This document shows positions 17,431 to 25,609 of a stretch of DNA of 64,000 nucleotides, in pieces. How positions within the stretch are numbered: the first letter of the stretch is position 1; every line of letters begins with the position of its first letter. The stretch is from an uncultured Desulfobacter sp. Lineage in GTDB: Bacteria > Desulfobacterota > Desulfobacteria > Desulfobacterales > Desulfobacteraceae. The notes beneath the pieces are model-generated. The model was not told where the DNA came from. It worked only from the letters and a program-made list of their open reading frames with translations, and ran no database searches. Both the position numbers and the translations under genes were made by a program. The stretch spans positions 3,604,501 through 3,668,500 of the forward strand of contig NZ_OY781882.1 of NCBI RefSeq assembly GCF_963677125.1, given 5' to 3'.

Positions 17431-18030
17431 TTAAAAGGAGGGATCGGCTATCACGCCCCCACTAGCCGGTGAAAACTCAAGATCCTTGATCTTAAATCCA
17501 AAATTTTCAGGCGCAAATGCATGATTGCCTGCATTTCCACGGTCCCTAAAATAATCATCCAGGGTCTCACGGATAACATCAAAGGCAATTTCATCCCATG
17601 GAATATCTGATTTTGAAAACAATCGGACATCCGTGCTTTCGGTGGTGGGGCCAAAATCCTGGGATAATAGTTCAGCAATAAACATCAGGTAAATCTGATC
17701 CACAAAAAGGATATTGAACATCCTGTAGGGGGCTAAAATTCGAACCTTGACACGGGTCTCCTCCAAGGTCTCACGGACAGCACCCTGCTGGACGGATTCC
17801 TCATTTTCGAGATACCCGGCAGGAAGGGTCCAGCATCCTTTCCGGGGCTCAATATTTCGTTTACACATCAAAATTCTGTCCTGGAAAACCGGAATCGTAC
17901 CCACAACCATTTTGGGATTTTCATAATGAACATGGCCGCATGACTCGCACACTGCCCTTACATGGTCATCGTCCTGGGGGACCTGTCGGGTCATGGCGTG
18001 GCCGCACTGGGTGCAAAATTTTATTGACAT
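17431..18030 (-). CDS. Nudix hydrolase with N-terminal zinc ribbon
   Basis: A 199-residue cytoplasmic enzyme. Residues 6-31 carry two CxxC knuckles (Cys6, Cys9, Cys28, Cys31), a zinc ribbon. The Nudix box begins at Gly72 and fits GX5EX7REUXEEXX exactly (Glu78, Arg86-Glu87, Glu90-Glu91), so the metal-binding catalytic helix is intact. It lies within 'CWTLPAGYLENEE'. The zinc-ribbon plus Nudix layout is shared with NudC-like NADH pyrophosphatases and with small ADP-ribose or nucleotide pyrophosphatases. The substrate is undecided. There is no obvious operon partner: the next gene on this strand is 274 bases upstream. Confidence 0.92.
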   Translation of the reverse strand: MSIKFCTQCGHAMTRQVPQDDDHVRAVCESCGHVHYENPKMVVGTIPVFQDRILMCKRNIEPRKGCWTLPAGYLENEESVQQGAVRETLEETRVKVRILAPYRMFNILFVDQIYLMFIAELLSQDFGPTTESTDVRLFSKSDIPWDEIAFDVIRETLDDYFRDRGNAGNHAFAPENFGFKIKDLEFSPASGGVIADPSF

Positions 18031-18157
18031 CTGTTATCTATTCCTAAGTTTTGCGAAAAATTCTGCCTGTTGTCATTTCTACAATTTTCTTACCATAAAT
18101 ATTTATGATAAGGAAATCTTTGAAGTAAAGCAATTGAGAAATTAACAGACCGATTTA

Positions 18158-18185
18158 GTGTCTGAACGAAAACCTGAAAATTTTG
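18158..18185. repeat. Half copy of a palindromic element also found at 60 kb
   Basis: A 28-base segment starting GTGTCTGAACGAAAACCTG that matches the reverse complement of 60200-60227 at 27 of 28 positions. The second arm and the interior are different here, so this is a partial or decayed copy. Confidence 0.6.
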
Positions 18186-18304
18186 ACGCCTGGCGGAGCA
18201 TTGCTCACCCGCTGCCGCCACCCGGATACAAACCAAATCCAAGAAATCAGCTACACAGTTATGTCTTAAACCTAACACCCTCATGACTTCAGCCATCATG
18301 GGCC

Positions 18305-19087
18305 TTAAATTCTTTTTACTGTTTTAAACGCAAGATTAGAAGCGCCTGCAATATCCTGGAATGCTATAGTTTCTCCTGCTTTGAGCGGGAAACAGTCCAT
18401 ACCAGCTTCACCGATAATAATTATTGTGAAGTATCCGAATCCGCCGATGTGAATCTGATTCTCGAACCGGCCCTTACAGTTGGGGATGACCGGCCCATGA
18501 ATACTGCAAAAGCCACATGAAGAAGGCTTAACCAGAAGAAAATAGCGCGATTGTGTGTCAGGGACGTTTCCCCGGATTATCAGGTCAGCATCCACAAAAG
18601 GCGTATCGGCTTGGGTTATGATGAGGAAAATCAAAAGCCCGATGGTGGATACCGAAACCCATCGGACGATCTGTTTTATCCCGGCATTGGAAATACAGTC
18701 AGGTAACCGAAATATGATGATATATGCGGTAAAAACAAGAATCGCCCAAGTGGAGTAGCGGCCGGCAATGGAACTGGGATCTGATATGATGATTCCTTCA
18801 GGGGGGTATGGTGTTGCACCCGGTATGGGAAGGATGCCTGGGAACAGCCATTGAACAATTATACCGGAAATGACACCGGAGCATACTGCTGCAAGCATGT
18901 TTCTAATGATTTTTTCAGCACAAAAACCGGGACGCCCAGAGGGTCTATTCTGCATGTTCGCTCTCCTGTTTTTTATTGTAAACGTGTTAAAAAACCAAAT
19001 CGCATTTTGGTCATCCAGGGCAGCGTGTGGTGATATCGATGTTCGCATTTTTTCCAAAAACGGCTCATTTGTCTTTGTTTTCTGCAT
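18305..19087 (-). CDS. Membrane protein of unknown function
   Basis: A 260-residue protein I do not recognise. It has a hydrophilic N-terminus (about 60 residues, including a 'GRPGFCAEK' stretch). Three predicted membrane segments follow: around 'MLAAVCSGVISGIIVQWLF', around 'WAILVFTAYIIIF', and around 'VSVSTIGLLIFLIIT'. The C-terminal domain of about 90 residues has a Cys-x-x-Cys-like 'CGFCSIHG' plus another Cys ('NCKGRFENQIHIGGFGYF'), probably facing the periplasm. It may be a sensor or a small redox or metal site, but this is speculation. The start is supported by an AAGGAG ribosome-binding site 6 bases upstream. It is divergent from the XRE regulator across an AT-rich region with a perfect inverted repeat, so the two may be co-regulated. 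Confidence 0.6.
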   Translation of the reverse strand: MQKTKTNEPFLEKMRTSISPHAALDDQNAIWFFNTFTIKNRRANMQNRPSGRPGFCAEKIIRNMLAAVCSGVISGIIVQWLFPGILPIPGATPYPPEGIIISDPSSIAGRYSTWAILVFTAYIIIFRLPDCISNAGIKQIVRWVSVSTIGLLIFLIITQADTPFVDADLIIRGNVPDTQSRYFLLVKPSSCGFCSIHGPVIPNCKGRFENQIHIGGFGYFTIIIIGEAGMDCFPLKAGETIAFQDIAGASNLAFKTVKRI

Positions 19088-19204
19088 AACTCTCTCCTTC
19101 TACCCTTAAAAAAGATTATTTTTTTTACGTTTGATCGTCCTCCTGTTGTATATAAATGTTATATATAAAATATAATATAATATGTATTATAGCTGTTTTT
19201 ATTA

Positions 19205-19249
19205 ATACATGTCATATTTGACACCTGTCAATCCAAATATGACATGTAT
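19205..19249. promoter_or_regulatory. Perfect 16-bp inverted repeat, candidate operator
   Basis: The left arm ATACATGTCATATTTG (19205-19220) and right arm CAAATATGACATGTAT (19234-19249) are perfectly complementary around a 13-base spacer. The element lies in the AT-rich gap between the membrane protein gene and the XRE regulator, upstream of both. Further TGACAT half-motifs occur at 19260 and 19281. It fits a binding site for a dimeric regulator, perhaps the adjacent XRE protein, but it could also be a hairpin. Confidence 0.6.
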
Positions 19250-19279
19250 AAAAAAATATTGACATATTGAATTTTTATA

Positions 19280-19309
19280 TTGACATCTTTAGTAAAAAAT
19301 GGATATTTT
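19280..19309 (+). promoter_or_regulatory. Candidate sigma-70 promoter for the XRE regulator
   Basis: TTGACA at 19280-19285 and TATTTT at 19304-19309 with an 18-base spacer. A second TTGACA (19259) has no good -10 partner. The site lies just downstream of the 16-bp inverted repeat, leaving a leader of about 125 bases before the chosen start at 19440. Confidence 0.4.
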
Positions 19310-19439
19310 TTTGTACTAAAGGGTGTTTAGACAACACAGATCATTCAGACTTTGCTGTGGGGTATACCTGACGGTTGATATGCTCAGCCCATGGCTGATC
19401 TCGAAAAGAAAATTTGGACATTATTCGGGTTTCATAACA

Positions 19440-19901
19440 ATGCAAACAATCGGACAACGCCTTCGAATCATCAGAGAGAGAAGAAAGCTGTTACAAAAAG
19501 ACTTTGCTGACCTTTTCGGTTTCAGCCTGAGTAAATATCAGCGGATTGAAAAGGGGAAAGTCGCCCCTGATGTAAATATCCTGCTTAAAATACTGGAAGA
19601 GTATCCAGATGAAGATCTGTCATGGCTACTGACCGGTGATGGCAATTACAATCGTAAAACATCACCGCCCAGCGGTGTGGACGGTCAGTTATTCGCCCAG
19701 GTGATCCAAGCCGTTGAGTCCCAGCTTTCAAAATACAATATCGTGCTTGATCAGGTTCCCAAAGCGGAGATGACCTCCCTGTTGTATGAGCATTCGGCGT
19801 TACTCAAACGTGTGGGAGAAAAAGGCGTTGATGAAAAACTGGTTGAAAGATATATAGGGCTGATGGTTTATCCGCGGAATTTTTCCACCGATGACCATTA
19901 G
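19440..19901 (+). CDS. XRE-family (Cro/CI-type) transcriptional regulator
   Basis: A 153-residue DNA-binding protein. Residues 3-60 form an HTH_XRE domain ('IGQRLRIIRERRKLLQKDFA' then 'LFGFSLSKYQRIEKGKVAP'), followed by 'LSWLLTGDG', the usual tail after phage-repressor-type HTHs. A C-terminal helical part (about 75-145) may mediate dimerisation. I chose the ATG at 19440 because the homologous domain starts there. The frame is open back to 19323, but the extra 39 residues look non-coding. No strong ribosome-binding site is visible before 19440. The gene is followed closely by a GAPDH-like gene and preceded by a perfect inverted repeat that could be its operator. Confidence 0.82.
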   Translation: MQTIGQRLRIIRERRKLLQKDFADLFGFSLSKYQRIEKGKVAPDVNILLKILEEYPDEDLSWLLTGDGNYNRKTSPPSGVDGQLFAQVIQAVESQLSKYNIVLDQVPKAEMTSLLYEHSALLKRVGEKGVDEKLVERYIGLMVYPRNFSTDDH

Positions 19902-19955
19902 ATTCATCTTTTTTTTTGAGCTTGCCGGTTACCTGTCTTTGATATGGAGGGCAAA

Positions 19956-21164
19956 ATGAAAGAAGATCGCAAAATAGGAATTAACGGATTTGGCCGGGTT
20001 GGTAAACTGCTTTCCTGGCAGTTGATCGCCACAAGCCGGTATTCCACCATTGTTGTGAACACCTGTACGCCAAGGGTCACCATGGGGCAGTTGGCCAATT
20101 ATATTGAAAAAGATTCAACCTATGGATGGCTCAATCATTACCTTTATGGAAATAAGCATTTAAAACAGCTCAGCATCAAAATTGATGAGGATGAACACAA
20201 AATCGTTGTAGACGGGGTTGCCCTGGAATTCATCACCGATGTGAATCGGCCCCAGAGTATTCCCTGGCAGGAATATAAGGTCGACATCGTGGTGGATGCA
20301 ACGGGTCAGTTTCTCGATCCCCTGGCAGCCGGAGAATCCCCGGCCGGGTCCTTGAGAGGGCACCTGAGAGCCGGCGCACATAAGGTAATTGTCACCTCTC
20401 CGTTTAAGCTTAACACCGGAGCGACATATCCTGATGATTGTATCACGGCCATCAAGGGAATCAATGATGCTGACATCAATCATGAAAAACACAGCCTCAT
20501 CTCCATTGCATCATGTACAACAACCTGTCTTGCCCATATGGTCAAGCCTTTGTTGGAAAATCTGGGCAGCAAGCCGATTTTAAGCTTTTCCATGGTTACG
20601 GTTCACGCCCTGACAGCAGCCCAACCGGCTCTGGATCGTATTCCCCAGGCCGATGCCGGAAGGTGTGAAAAAAATGCTGCTGCCGAACGCTTCTACAGAA
20701 GCGGTTTGAACAATATCATTCTCACATCCACGGGGGCGGCAAAATCCTTGAGACTGGTTCTGCCGGAGATCGAGGGTATCGGTTTTATAGCACAATCGGT
20801 CCGGGTTCCCATTGATACGGGCTCTTTGATCATTATGACGGTAAATATTCAGGATGACAGCACAAACCGAAAGGTTATAAATGATATCTATAGGGATGCC
20901 GCCCGAAGGATGGCATACCTGGTCTATTCGGATAAACCTCACGTATCCGGCGACATAAAAGGCATCCAGGCTGCAGCCATGATCGAAGGATGTGAAACCC
21001 ATACCCGAACCGCCGAGGCGAAAATGAAAAATGTCGACGAACAGGGGCATTTCATGACACCCATTACCCAGGCAACCATCCACGGATGGTACGACAATGA
21101 ACTGGGCAATTACGTGTATATGTTGTGCGAACAGCTGGATAACATATTTGAAAATCAATCTTAA
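19956..21164 (+). CDS. Divergent glyceraldehyde-3-phosphate dehydrogenase
   Basis: A protein of about 402 residues, longer than the usual 330-340. The NAD-binding start is 'IGINGFGRVGK'. Catalytic Cys187 is in 'SIASCTTTC', where canonical enzymes have S-N-A-S-C-T-T-N-C, so the first Asn is replaced by Ile and the second by Thr. The general-base His is in 'TVHALTAAQ', and the 'SSTGAAK'-like motif reads 'TSTGAAKSL'. The C-terminus has 'WYDNELGNYVY'. An ATG at 19944 is in frame, but the GGAGG just before 19956 favours the later start. Inserted segments around 125-140 account for part of the extra length. Catalytic residues are kept, so it is probably active as a GAPDH or a related phosphate-accepting dehydrogenase. 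The neighbouring XRE gene suggests regulated expression. Confidence 0.85.
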   Translation: MKEDRKIGINGFGRVGKLLSWQLIATSRYSTIVVNTCTPRVTMGQLANYIEKDSTYGWLNHYLYGNKHLKQLSIKIDEDEHKIVVDGVALEFITDVNRPQSIPWQEYKVDIVVDATGQFLDPLAAGESPAGSLRGHLRAGAHKVIVTSPFKLNTGATYPDDCITAIKGINDADINHEKHSLISIASCTTTCLAHMVKPLLENLGSKPILSFSMVTVHALTAAQPALDRIPQADAGRCEKNAAAERFYRSGLNNIILTSTGAAKSLRLVLPEIEGIGFIAQSVRVPIDTGSLIIMTVNIQDDSTNRKVINDIYRDAARRMAYLVYSDKPHVSGDIKGIQAAAMIEGCETHTRTAEAKMKNVDEQGHFMTPITQATIHGWYDNELGNYVYMLCEQLDNIFENQS

Positions 21165-21245
21165 GGAATAAGGGGTGCCATCTGGAATATTGGGGTTAAA
21201 ATTCAATCAAATTCGAATACTGCATTACACTATGGGAGAAACTCA

Positions 21246-21467
21246 ATGAAAATGATTCTAAAATTATTATGTCTAACGCTCTTCTGTCTAATTGTATCTA
21301 TAGCGTCGTGTACAAAAGAAAATTTCTACAGGGGGATTTATGAAACAACAACCCAAGAGCATACAATAAAGCAGGATCGTTCAGGTCTGGTGGTAAAAGA
21401 AGATCCTCCATCCTATGGCCAATACCAACTGGATCGAAAGGAAATGATAGAAAAACAGACAGAATAG
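21246..21467 (+). CDS. Small lipoprotein
   Basis: A 73-residue protein with a lipoprotein signal: MKM, a leucine-rich core and the lipobox 'IASC' at about residues 19-22. The mature part is about 50 charged residues ('KENFYRGIYETTTQEH...'). A GGGAG ribosome-binding site lies 7 bases before the ATG. It is reminiscent of small outer-membrane lipoproteins of unknown function. It lies 81 bases after the GAPDH gene on the same strand and ends two bases before a palindromic element. Confidence 0.65.
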   Translation: MKMILKLLCLTLFCLIVSIASCTKENFYRGIYETTTQEHTIKQDRSGLVVKEDPPSYGQYQLDRKEMIEKQTE

Positions 21468-21468
21468 A

Positions 21469-21613
21469 CCCCAACGTTGCATAAAATTTTTTACCCTTCG
21501 GGGAAGCCATGTGGATTTCATCTTTGGCGTTATCAAGCTTTTGCGGTAGTCTACTACAGCGGCAAGCTTGATGCCTTGAAGCTAAAATCCACATGACTTC
21601 TGCAACGATGGGG
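21469..21613. repeat. Palindromic MITE-like element
   Basis: A 145-base imperfect inverted repeat. It starts CCCCAACGTTGCA and ends TGCAACGATGGGG. The inner arms share GAAGCCATGTGGATTT against its complement AAATCCACATGACTTC, and further in TCAAGCTTTTGCGGTAGT against ACTACAGCGGCAAGCTTGA. It could fold into one long hairpin. On the minus strand it has a short open frame ending in a Lys/Gly-rich tail, which is probably an accident of the element. It separates the lipoprotein gene from the next secreted-protein gene. Confidence 0.75.
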
Positions 21614-21654
21614 TAGATTTGGTGATCACAGATGAAATGGAAAAGGGGATTAAT

Positions 21655-22524
21655 GTGAAAAAATTGCTCACGATATTGTTCATTTTTTTATCTGCGGTAT
21701 CGGTTTCTGCGATGGAAATCATTGTTACCGATAAAGACGGCGTAAAACATGAAATGAAAAATGCCGGCTATGGTGGTCATGGACCTTATGAAATTGAATT
21801 AATAGTTGAAAAAAAACCTCAGGAATGGCTGTCTATTAACTCTCACTACGTAACAAAAGCTGTATTCAAAAAAGCCGTATTCAAAAAAAAGGCGCTCGTT
21901 ACTGTTTATATGAAAGACGGCAGTAAGTATAAAGGCATCTCAACACAACAGGATGATATGATCTGGGATAAAAATGATAAGACTGACGTGGAATCCAGGA
22001 TTTCGTTCTCCCAAGTTAAAGAAATCGTATTCGTAAAAACGAATAAAAAACGGGCTTATTCTTCTGTAAATAACGGCCCGGTCGTCACATGGGAAATCAT
22101 TGACGGCAACACCACAATAACTGGAACTAAACCAGTTATCATCGATCATTACATGACTGACAGAAAGGGGAACACGATATATCAGGATAAACTTTTTAAA
22201 AAGGCGCTTTGGAAACCATCACTTGTTGACGGGGCTTTTAATTTAAGCAAGGGAAAATCCCGTGTGACTTTGAATGTCAACAAAATAGACCAGATTGAAA
22301 TCACCGGAAAACTGACCAACAAACAACCGGAAGTTATAATAACGTTCAAGGACGGCAGCACACAAACTTTATCAATGGGAATGTATAAAGAGATCAAACA
22401 CAATCAAGGCAGCACCTACGGTGATTTTGACATTGACGACTACTATTCCTGGAGTGAAGAAAATTTCGGTAGAAAAGCCATTTCACTGCAGCCACTAAGA
22501 CGGATTATTATCAAAAGAAAATAA
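21655..22524 (+). CDS. Secreted protein of unknown function
   Basis: A 289-residue exported protein with a signal peptide (VKKLLTILFIFLSAVSVSA, cut near residue 19-20). I chose the GTG at 21655, which has an AAAAGGGG ribosome-binding site and starts the signal peptide directly. The frame opens further upstream at 21619. The mature protein is beta-strand and Lys/Asp rich. It repeats a motif of the type 'V-T-x-K-D-G' or 'V-Y-M-K-D-G-S-K-Y-K-G' / 'I-T-F-K-D-G-S-T-Q-T-L', suggesting two or three copies of a small beta domain. I do not recognise a family and no catalytic motif is evident. It may be co-transcribed with the lipoprotein upstream, although the 145-base palindrome intervenes. Confidence 0.6.
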   Translation: MKKLLTILFIFLSAVSVSAMEIIVTDKDGVKHEMKNAGYGGHGPYEIELIVEKKPQEWLSINSHYVTKAVFKKAVFKKKALVTVYMKDGSKYKGISTQQDDMIWDKNDKTDVESRISFSQVKEIVFVKTNKKRAYSSVNNGPVVTWEIIDGNTTITGTKPVIIDHYMTDRKGNTIYQDKLFKKALWKPSLVDGAFNLSKGKSRVTLNVNKIDQIEITGKLTNKQPEVIITFKDGSTQTLSMGMYKEIKHNQGSTYGDFDIDDYYSWSEENFGRKAISLQPLRRIIIKRK

Positions 22525-22622
22525 TGTTCAAATCACGGCCATAGATGCAAGGGCCAACGCGCCTTGTTTATAGACGGACATTAACAATTTGTTCATCCTG
22601 CATTTTCAAAAAATGCCTTTGG

Positions 22623-23195
22623 CTAAAATGACATTTTTATAAGAATAATTGGATTTTCCCAATCAAAAAAGCTGCTGTTATTTTCAATCAAATCAATAAT
22701 TCCCTTTGGTTTGTCTATCAGTTTAATGTCTGTAATTTTTCCATTGTCGTTTTTTTCAACTATCGCTTTGATTTTATTGTTTTCAAAAGCTAATTTGAAA
22801 GATTCAAATGAAGGCGGCCATATGATGATCTTATGGTCTTTGAATTGAATTTTTCCCCAAATATAATACCCACCGAAATCATCTCCCGGCTGTCCTAAGG
22901 CGTTAATGTAAACGCCTTTATTTCCTTTCAATAATTTGCCTGTCACTGTTTCTAATTTAAAATCAGACGCTTTATCTTCTATCCAGGCAAATTTAATAAT
23001 CCCCTCAGATTCGTTAATTAATTTAATTTTAATGGTCTCATTATCACTCAACCAAATACCCTCTATCTGTTCTTTGCTTGGGGCAAATGGTTTTAGACCG
23101 ACTGGGTTCTTTGAAACAACTGTTGAACAACCAGAGAATAAAATAATGAATGACAGTATGGTTAGTAGGCGTTTCATTGTTTTAGTGGATAGCAT
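22623..23195 (-). CDS. Lipoprotein of unknown function
   Basis: A 190-residue lipoprotein. I chose the ATG at 23195 because an AGGAG lies 7 bases upstream. An in-frame ATG at 23246 lacks a ribosome-binding site. The signal ends in the lipobox 'LFSGC'. The mature part has 'GIWLSDNETIKIKL', 'YYIWGKIQFKDHKIIIWPPS' and alternating beta strands, a lipocalin-like or small beta-barrel impression that I cannot confirm. It is convergent with the preceding secreted-protein gene, with no visible operon partner. The composition is AT-rich and Lys/Ile-heavy compared with the genes around 5-12 kb. Confidence 0.6.
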   Translation of the reverse strand: MLSTKTMKRLLTILSFIILFSGCSTVVSKNPVGLKPFAPSKEQIEGIWLSDNETIKIKLINESEGIIKFAWIEDKASDFKLETVTGKLLKGNKGVYINALGQPGDDFGGYYIWGKIQFKDHKIIIWPPSFESFKLAFENNKIKAIVEKNDNGKITDIKLIDKPKGIIDLIENNSSFFDWENPIILIKMSF

Positions 23196-23516
23196 TATTT
23201 TTCTCCTGTTGGCTTGCAACGGCAGCGGAATACCGGTCCGGTGCAAAAAATGGTTTTAGAACTTTTATGAAATAATAATATTTCGGTAACACCCCGATAA
23301 CATTTTCCCTATTTATATGGATAATACAATTTGCGGTGTTGTTTCAACAAGCGACCCCATTTTTAACGGCAATAACAGCCATGGGCTGACCTGACATATC
23401 AACTGCCAGGCATAGCACACAACAAAGTTTGAAAGCTCTGAGTAACTTATCCAGACTTTCTTATAAACCGAATTTGCAAGTCCGGTAAACAGGACACTAA
23501 AATAAAGGGGTAACAT
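23196..23516. other. Intergenic region with dispersed repeat copy 3
   Basis: About 320 bases between the divergent lipoprotein and glycosyltransferase genes. It holds repeat copy 3 at 23371-23468, which starts AATAACAGCCATGGGC and ends with the 51-base block shared with 779-829. An AAAGGGG ribosome-binding site (23504-23510) serves the glycosyltransferase at 23517. No clear promoter is visible. Confidence 0.5.
23371..23468. repeat. Dispersed intergenic repeat, copy 3
   Basis: The best-preserved copy. It combines the 5' part shared with 2798 (GCCATGGGC, GACCTGACAT, CTGCCAG-CATAGC) and the 3' part shared with 779-829 (CACAACAAAG, GTAACTTA, CCAGACTTTCTTATAAAC). Confidence 0.65.
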
Positions 23517-24320
23517 ATGACAGCCGTGTCAGCGTATATCATTGCCTACAACGAAGCAGATAAAATACAGGCCGCGGTAGAGAGCGTCCTCTGGGCAGAC
23601 GACATCGTTGTCGCCGATTCTTTCAGCACGGATGACACAGCCGCCATTGCCGCTGAACTGGGGGCAAGGGTGGTCCAGATTCCGTTCAACGGTTTCGGAG
23701 ACCTGCGAAATCAGGCGGTTGCCGCTTGCCGTCATGAGTGGATCTTCAGCCTAGATGCCGACGAGCGCTGTACAGCCGATGTGCGGGACGAAATACTGGG
23801 CATGCTACAGCAGGGACCGGATGCGGACGTCTATTTTGTGCCACGCCGGAATTATTTCATGGGGCGTTGGATCAAGCATTCGGGTTTCTATCCCGATTAC
23901 AGGCAACCCCAGTTTTTCAAGCGAGGGGCCATGAGTTACTGTCACGATCTGGTTCATGAAGGGTTTGAGCTTCATGGGGACGCCGTTACAGGGTATTTAC
24001 AGAACGCGATCTGGCAGCTGCCATTCAAGAACTTTGAGGAAATTCAGCACAAGGCGTCTCGGTATTCCACCCTTGGTGCCGAGCGGATGACGGATGAAGG
24101 CCGTACTTCCTGCATGGGACGGGCCTTGAGACACGCCCTGTGGTCCTTTACCCAGCATTATTTCCTGAAAAACGGTTGGCGAGATGGCTGGCCGGGTTTT
24201 GTCATTGCCCTGGGCAACTTCGAAGGGACCTTCTACAAATATGCAAAACGCTACCAGGCCCTTTCCGATTGGTGCCCGCCCCCAACAACGGCGCTTCGGC
24301 GACCGGTGCCGGGTAGTTGA
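23517..24320 (+). CDS. Family 2 glycosyltransferase, LPS-core type
   Basis: A 267-residue cytoplasmic or membrane-associated GT-A glycosyltransferase. The N-terminal 'VSAYIIAYNEADKIQAAVES' and 'DDIVVADSFSTDDTA' are the nucleotide-sugar binding core. The DxD motif is in 'FSLDADERC', and 'FVPRRNYFMGRWIKHSGFYP' is the acceptor side. The pattern with 'RQPQFFKRG' and 'VHEGFEL' is that of the WaaE/KdtX group, which adds glucose to the inner-core heptose of lipopolysaccharide. The exact sugar cannot be read. Its stop overlaps the TTG start of the next glycosyltransferase (TTGA), so the two are translationally coupled and probably act in one pathway. Confidence 0.88.
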   Translation: MTAVSAYIIAYNEADKIQAAVESVLWADDIVVADSFSTDDTAAIAAELGARVVQIPFNGFGDLRNQAVAACRHEWIFSLDADERCTADVRDEILGMLQQGPDADVYFVPRRNYFMGRWIKHSGFYPDYRQPQFFKRGAMSYCHDLVHEGFELHGDAVTGYLQNAIWQLPFKNFEEIQHKASRYSTLGAERMTDEGRTSCMGRALRHALWSFTQHYFLKNGWRDGWPGFVIALGNFEGTFYKYAKRYQALSDWCPPPTTALRRPVPGS

Positions 24321-25459
24321 GCGTCCTGACGGCAGGGCATGAAGAAACTTCGACCCAACTGCGTTTGGCGGTGGTCGTCAAAAAATTCATGGCCACCGGC
24401 GGGGCTGAACGCTATGCCATGGAGACCACGCGCAGGCTGTGTTCTCGAGGGCATCAGGTTGCACTGGTGGCGCGGCAGTGGGATACGACTGCAGCAGTAG
24501 ACGGCTTGTCGCTGCACCGACTACCGGACTATGACCGATTGCCCAGTGTCCTTAATTCCTGGATGTTTGCCCGTGATGCCGCCAAACGGCTTGCCACCCT
24601 GCCCATTGATGCCGTCATTTCCCACGAGCGCGGATTCCGTCAGGATATTGCCGTTGTACATACCTTCCCCTACCGTCGGGGCCTGGCGCGTTATCCGGGA
24701 ATCCGCAAGATTGACCAGCTTTATCTAAGCCCCCGCAGTTGGCTGCATTTATACTTGGAAGCCCAGCAAATGCATTCCGGGCAACTGGCGCCTGTTTCGG
24801 AGACGATTCGGGACGACCTGGCACGTTATTATCATCGAACACGGAACGTGACTGTGGTGACCCCGGGGGTGGACCTGGATTATTTTTCACCAGGAGCGAT
24901 AGACGGCTTTCGAGCGTCCACACGCCAGGCCATAGGTGTTTCACCGGAGGAAACTGTCATCCTGTTTGTTGGGAACGAATTCAGGCGAAAAGGGCTGGAT
25001 GACCTGATCGCCGCTTTGGGTGCGGCACAGCATTTGGTGGTGGTGGGCAAAGGTGAGCGTTGGCCCCATTACCGGCGTCTGGTGCGCAGACTGGGCGTGA
25101 CCGATCAGGTGCATTTTGCTGGGCTGGTCGATGATGTCAGACCCTGGTATGCAGCCGCCGATGTTCTGGTCCTGCCCTCTCTGGCAGAGGCGTTTGGCAT
25201 GTGTGTTCTTGAAGCCATGGCCTGTGGACTACCCGTCGTCGTTCGCAGCTATGCCGGGGCGGCAGCCTTGGTGAAAAAGGATACCAACGGATTTGTGTTC
25301 CACCAGGTCGAAGAACTGAACCCCCTTTTGGCGCGTTTGACCAACAAACGTTTACGGCAGCGCGTGGGGAATGAAGCCCGTCGAACAGCCCAAGCCTACA
25401 CCTGGGACAACGCAGCCGAACGGCTCGAGGCACTCAGCAGGCAGGTTGCCATTTTTTAA
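24317..25459 (+). CDS. Family 4 glycosyltransferase, LPS-core type
   Basis: A 380-residue GT-B glycosyltransferase. The N-terminal Rossmann domain has 'KKFMATGGAERYAMETTRRL', the donor-binding C-terminal domain has 'VGNEFRRKGLDDLIAAL' and 'VVGKGERWPHYRRL', and the EX7E motif is in 'AEAFGMCVLEAMACGLPVVV'. This layout fits WaaG-type lipopolysaccharide core glucosyltransferases. The start is a TTG that overlaps the previous stop by four bases. An alternative internal start would lose the coupling but not the first strand. The pair probably extends the LPS core or an outer-surface glycan. Confidence 0.88.
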   Translation: MSVLTAGHEETSTQLRLAVVVKKFMATGGAERYAMETTRRLCSRGHQVALVARQWDTTAAVDGLSLHRLPDYDRLPSVLNSWMFARDAAKRLATLPIDAVISHERGFRQDIAVVHTFPYRRGLARYPGIRKIDQLYLSPRSWLHLYLEAQQMHSGQLAPVSETIRDDLARYYHRTRNVTVVTPGVDLDYFSPGAIDGFRASTRQAIGVSPEETVILFVGNEFRRKGLDDLIAALGAAQHLVVVGKGERWPHYRRLVRRLGVTDQVHFAGLVDDVRPWYAAADVLVLPSLAEAFGMCVLEAMACGLPVVVRSYAGAAALVKKDTNGFVFHQVEELNPLLARLTNKRLRQRVGNEARRTAQAYTWDNAAERLEALSRQVAIF

Positions 25460-25609
25460 TTTTTGGATAACTTCTTTGGCAAATTCCCGAACAGGGGTTT
25501 CCATCCTGCCCAATGCAGCTTTCCTGCTGCGCCGTAATCCGGAATCAAACAACTGCATTGTGGATTCATTAGCCGACCATTTACATCATCAAAAAAATAC
25601 GCTAAGCAA

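Noticed and set aside
18090..18299. A 69-codon frame on the minus strand
   Set aside because: It overlaps the half copy of the palindromic element at 18158-18185 and has no ribosome-binding site or motif.
21298..21594. A 98-codon frame on the minus strand over the palindromic element
   Set aside because: It runs through the MITE-like hairpin and the opposite strand of the lipoprotein gene. Part of it may be translated in annotated genomes because the element is repeated, but it is most likely an artefact of the element.
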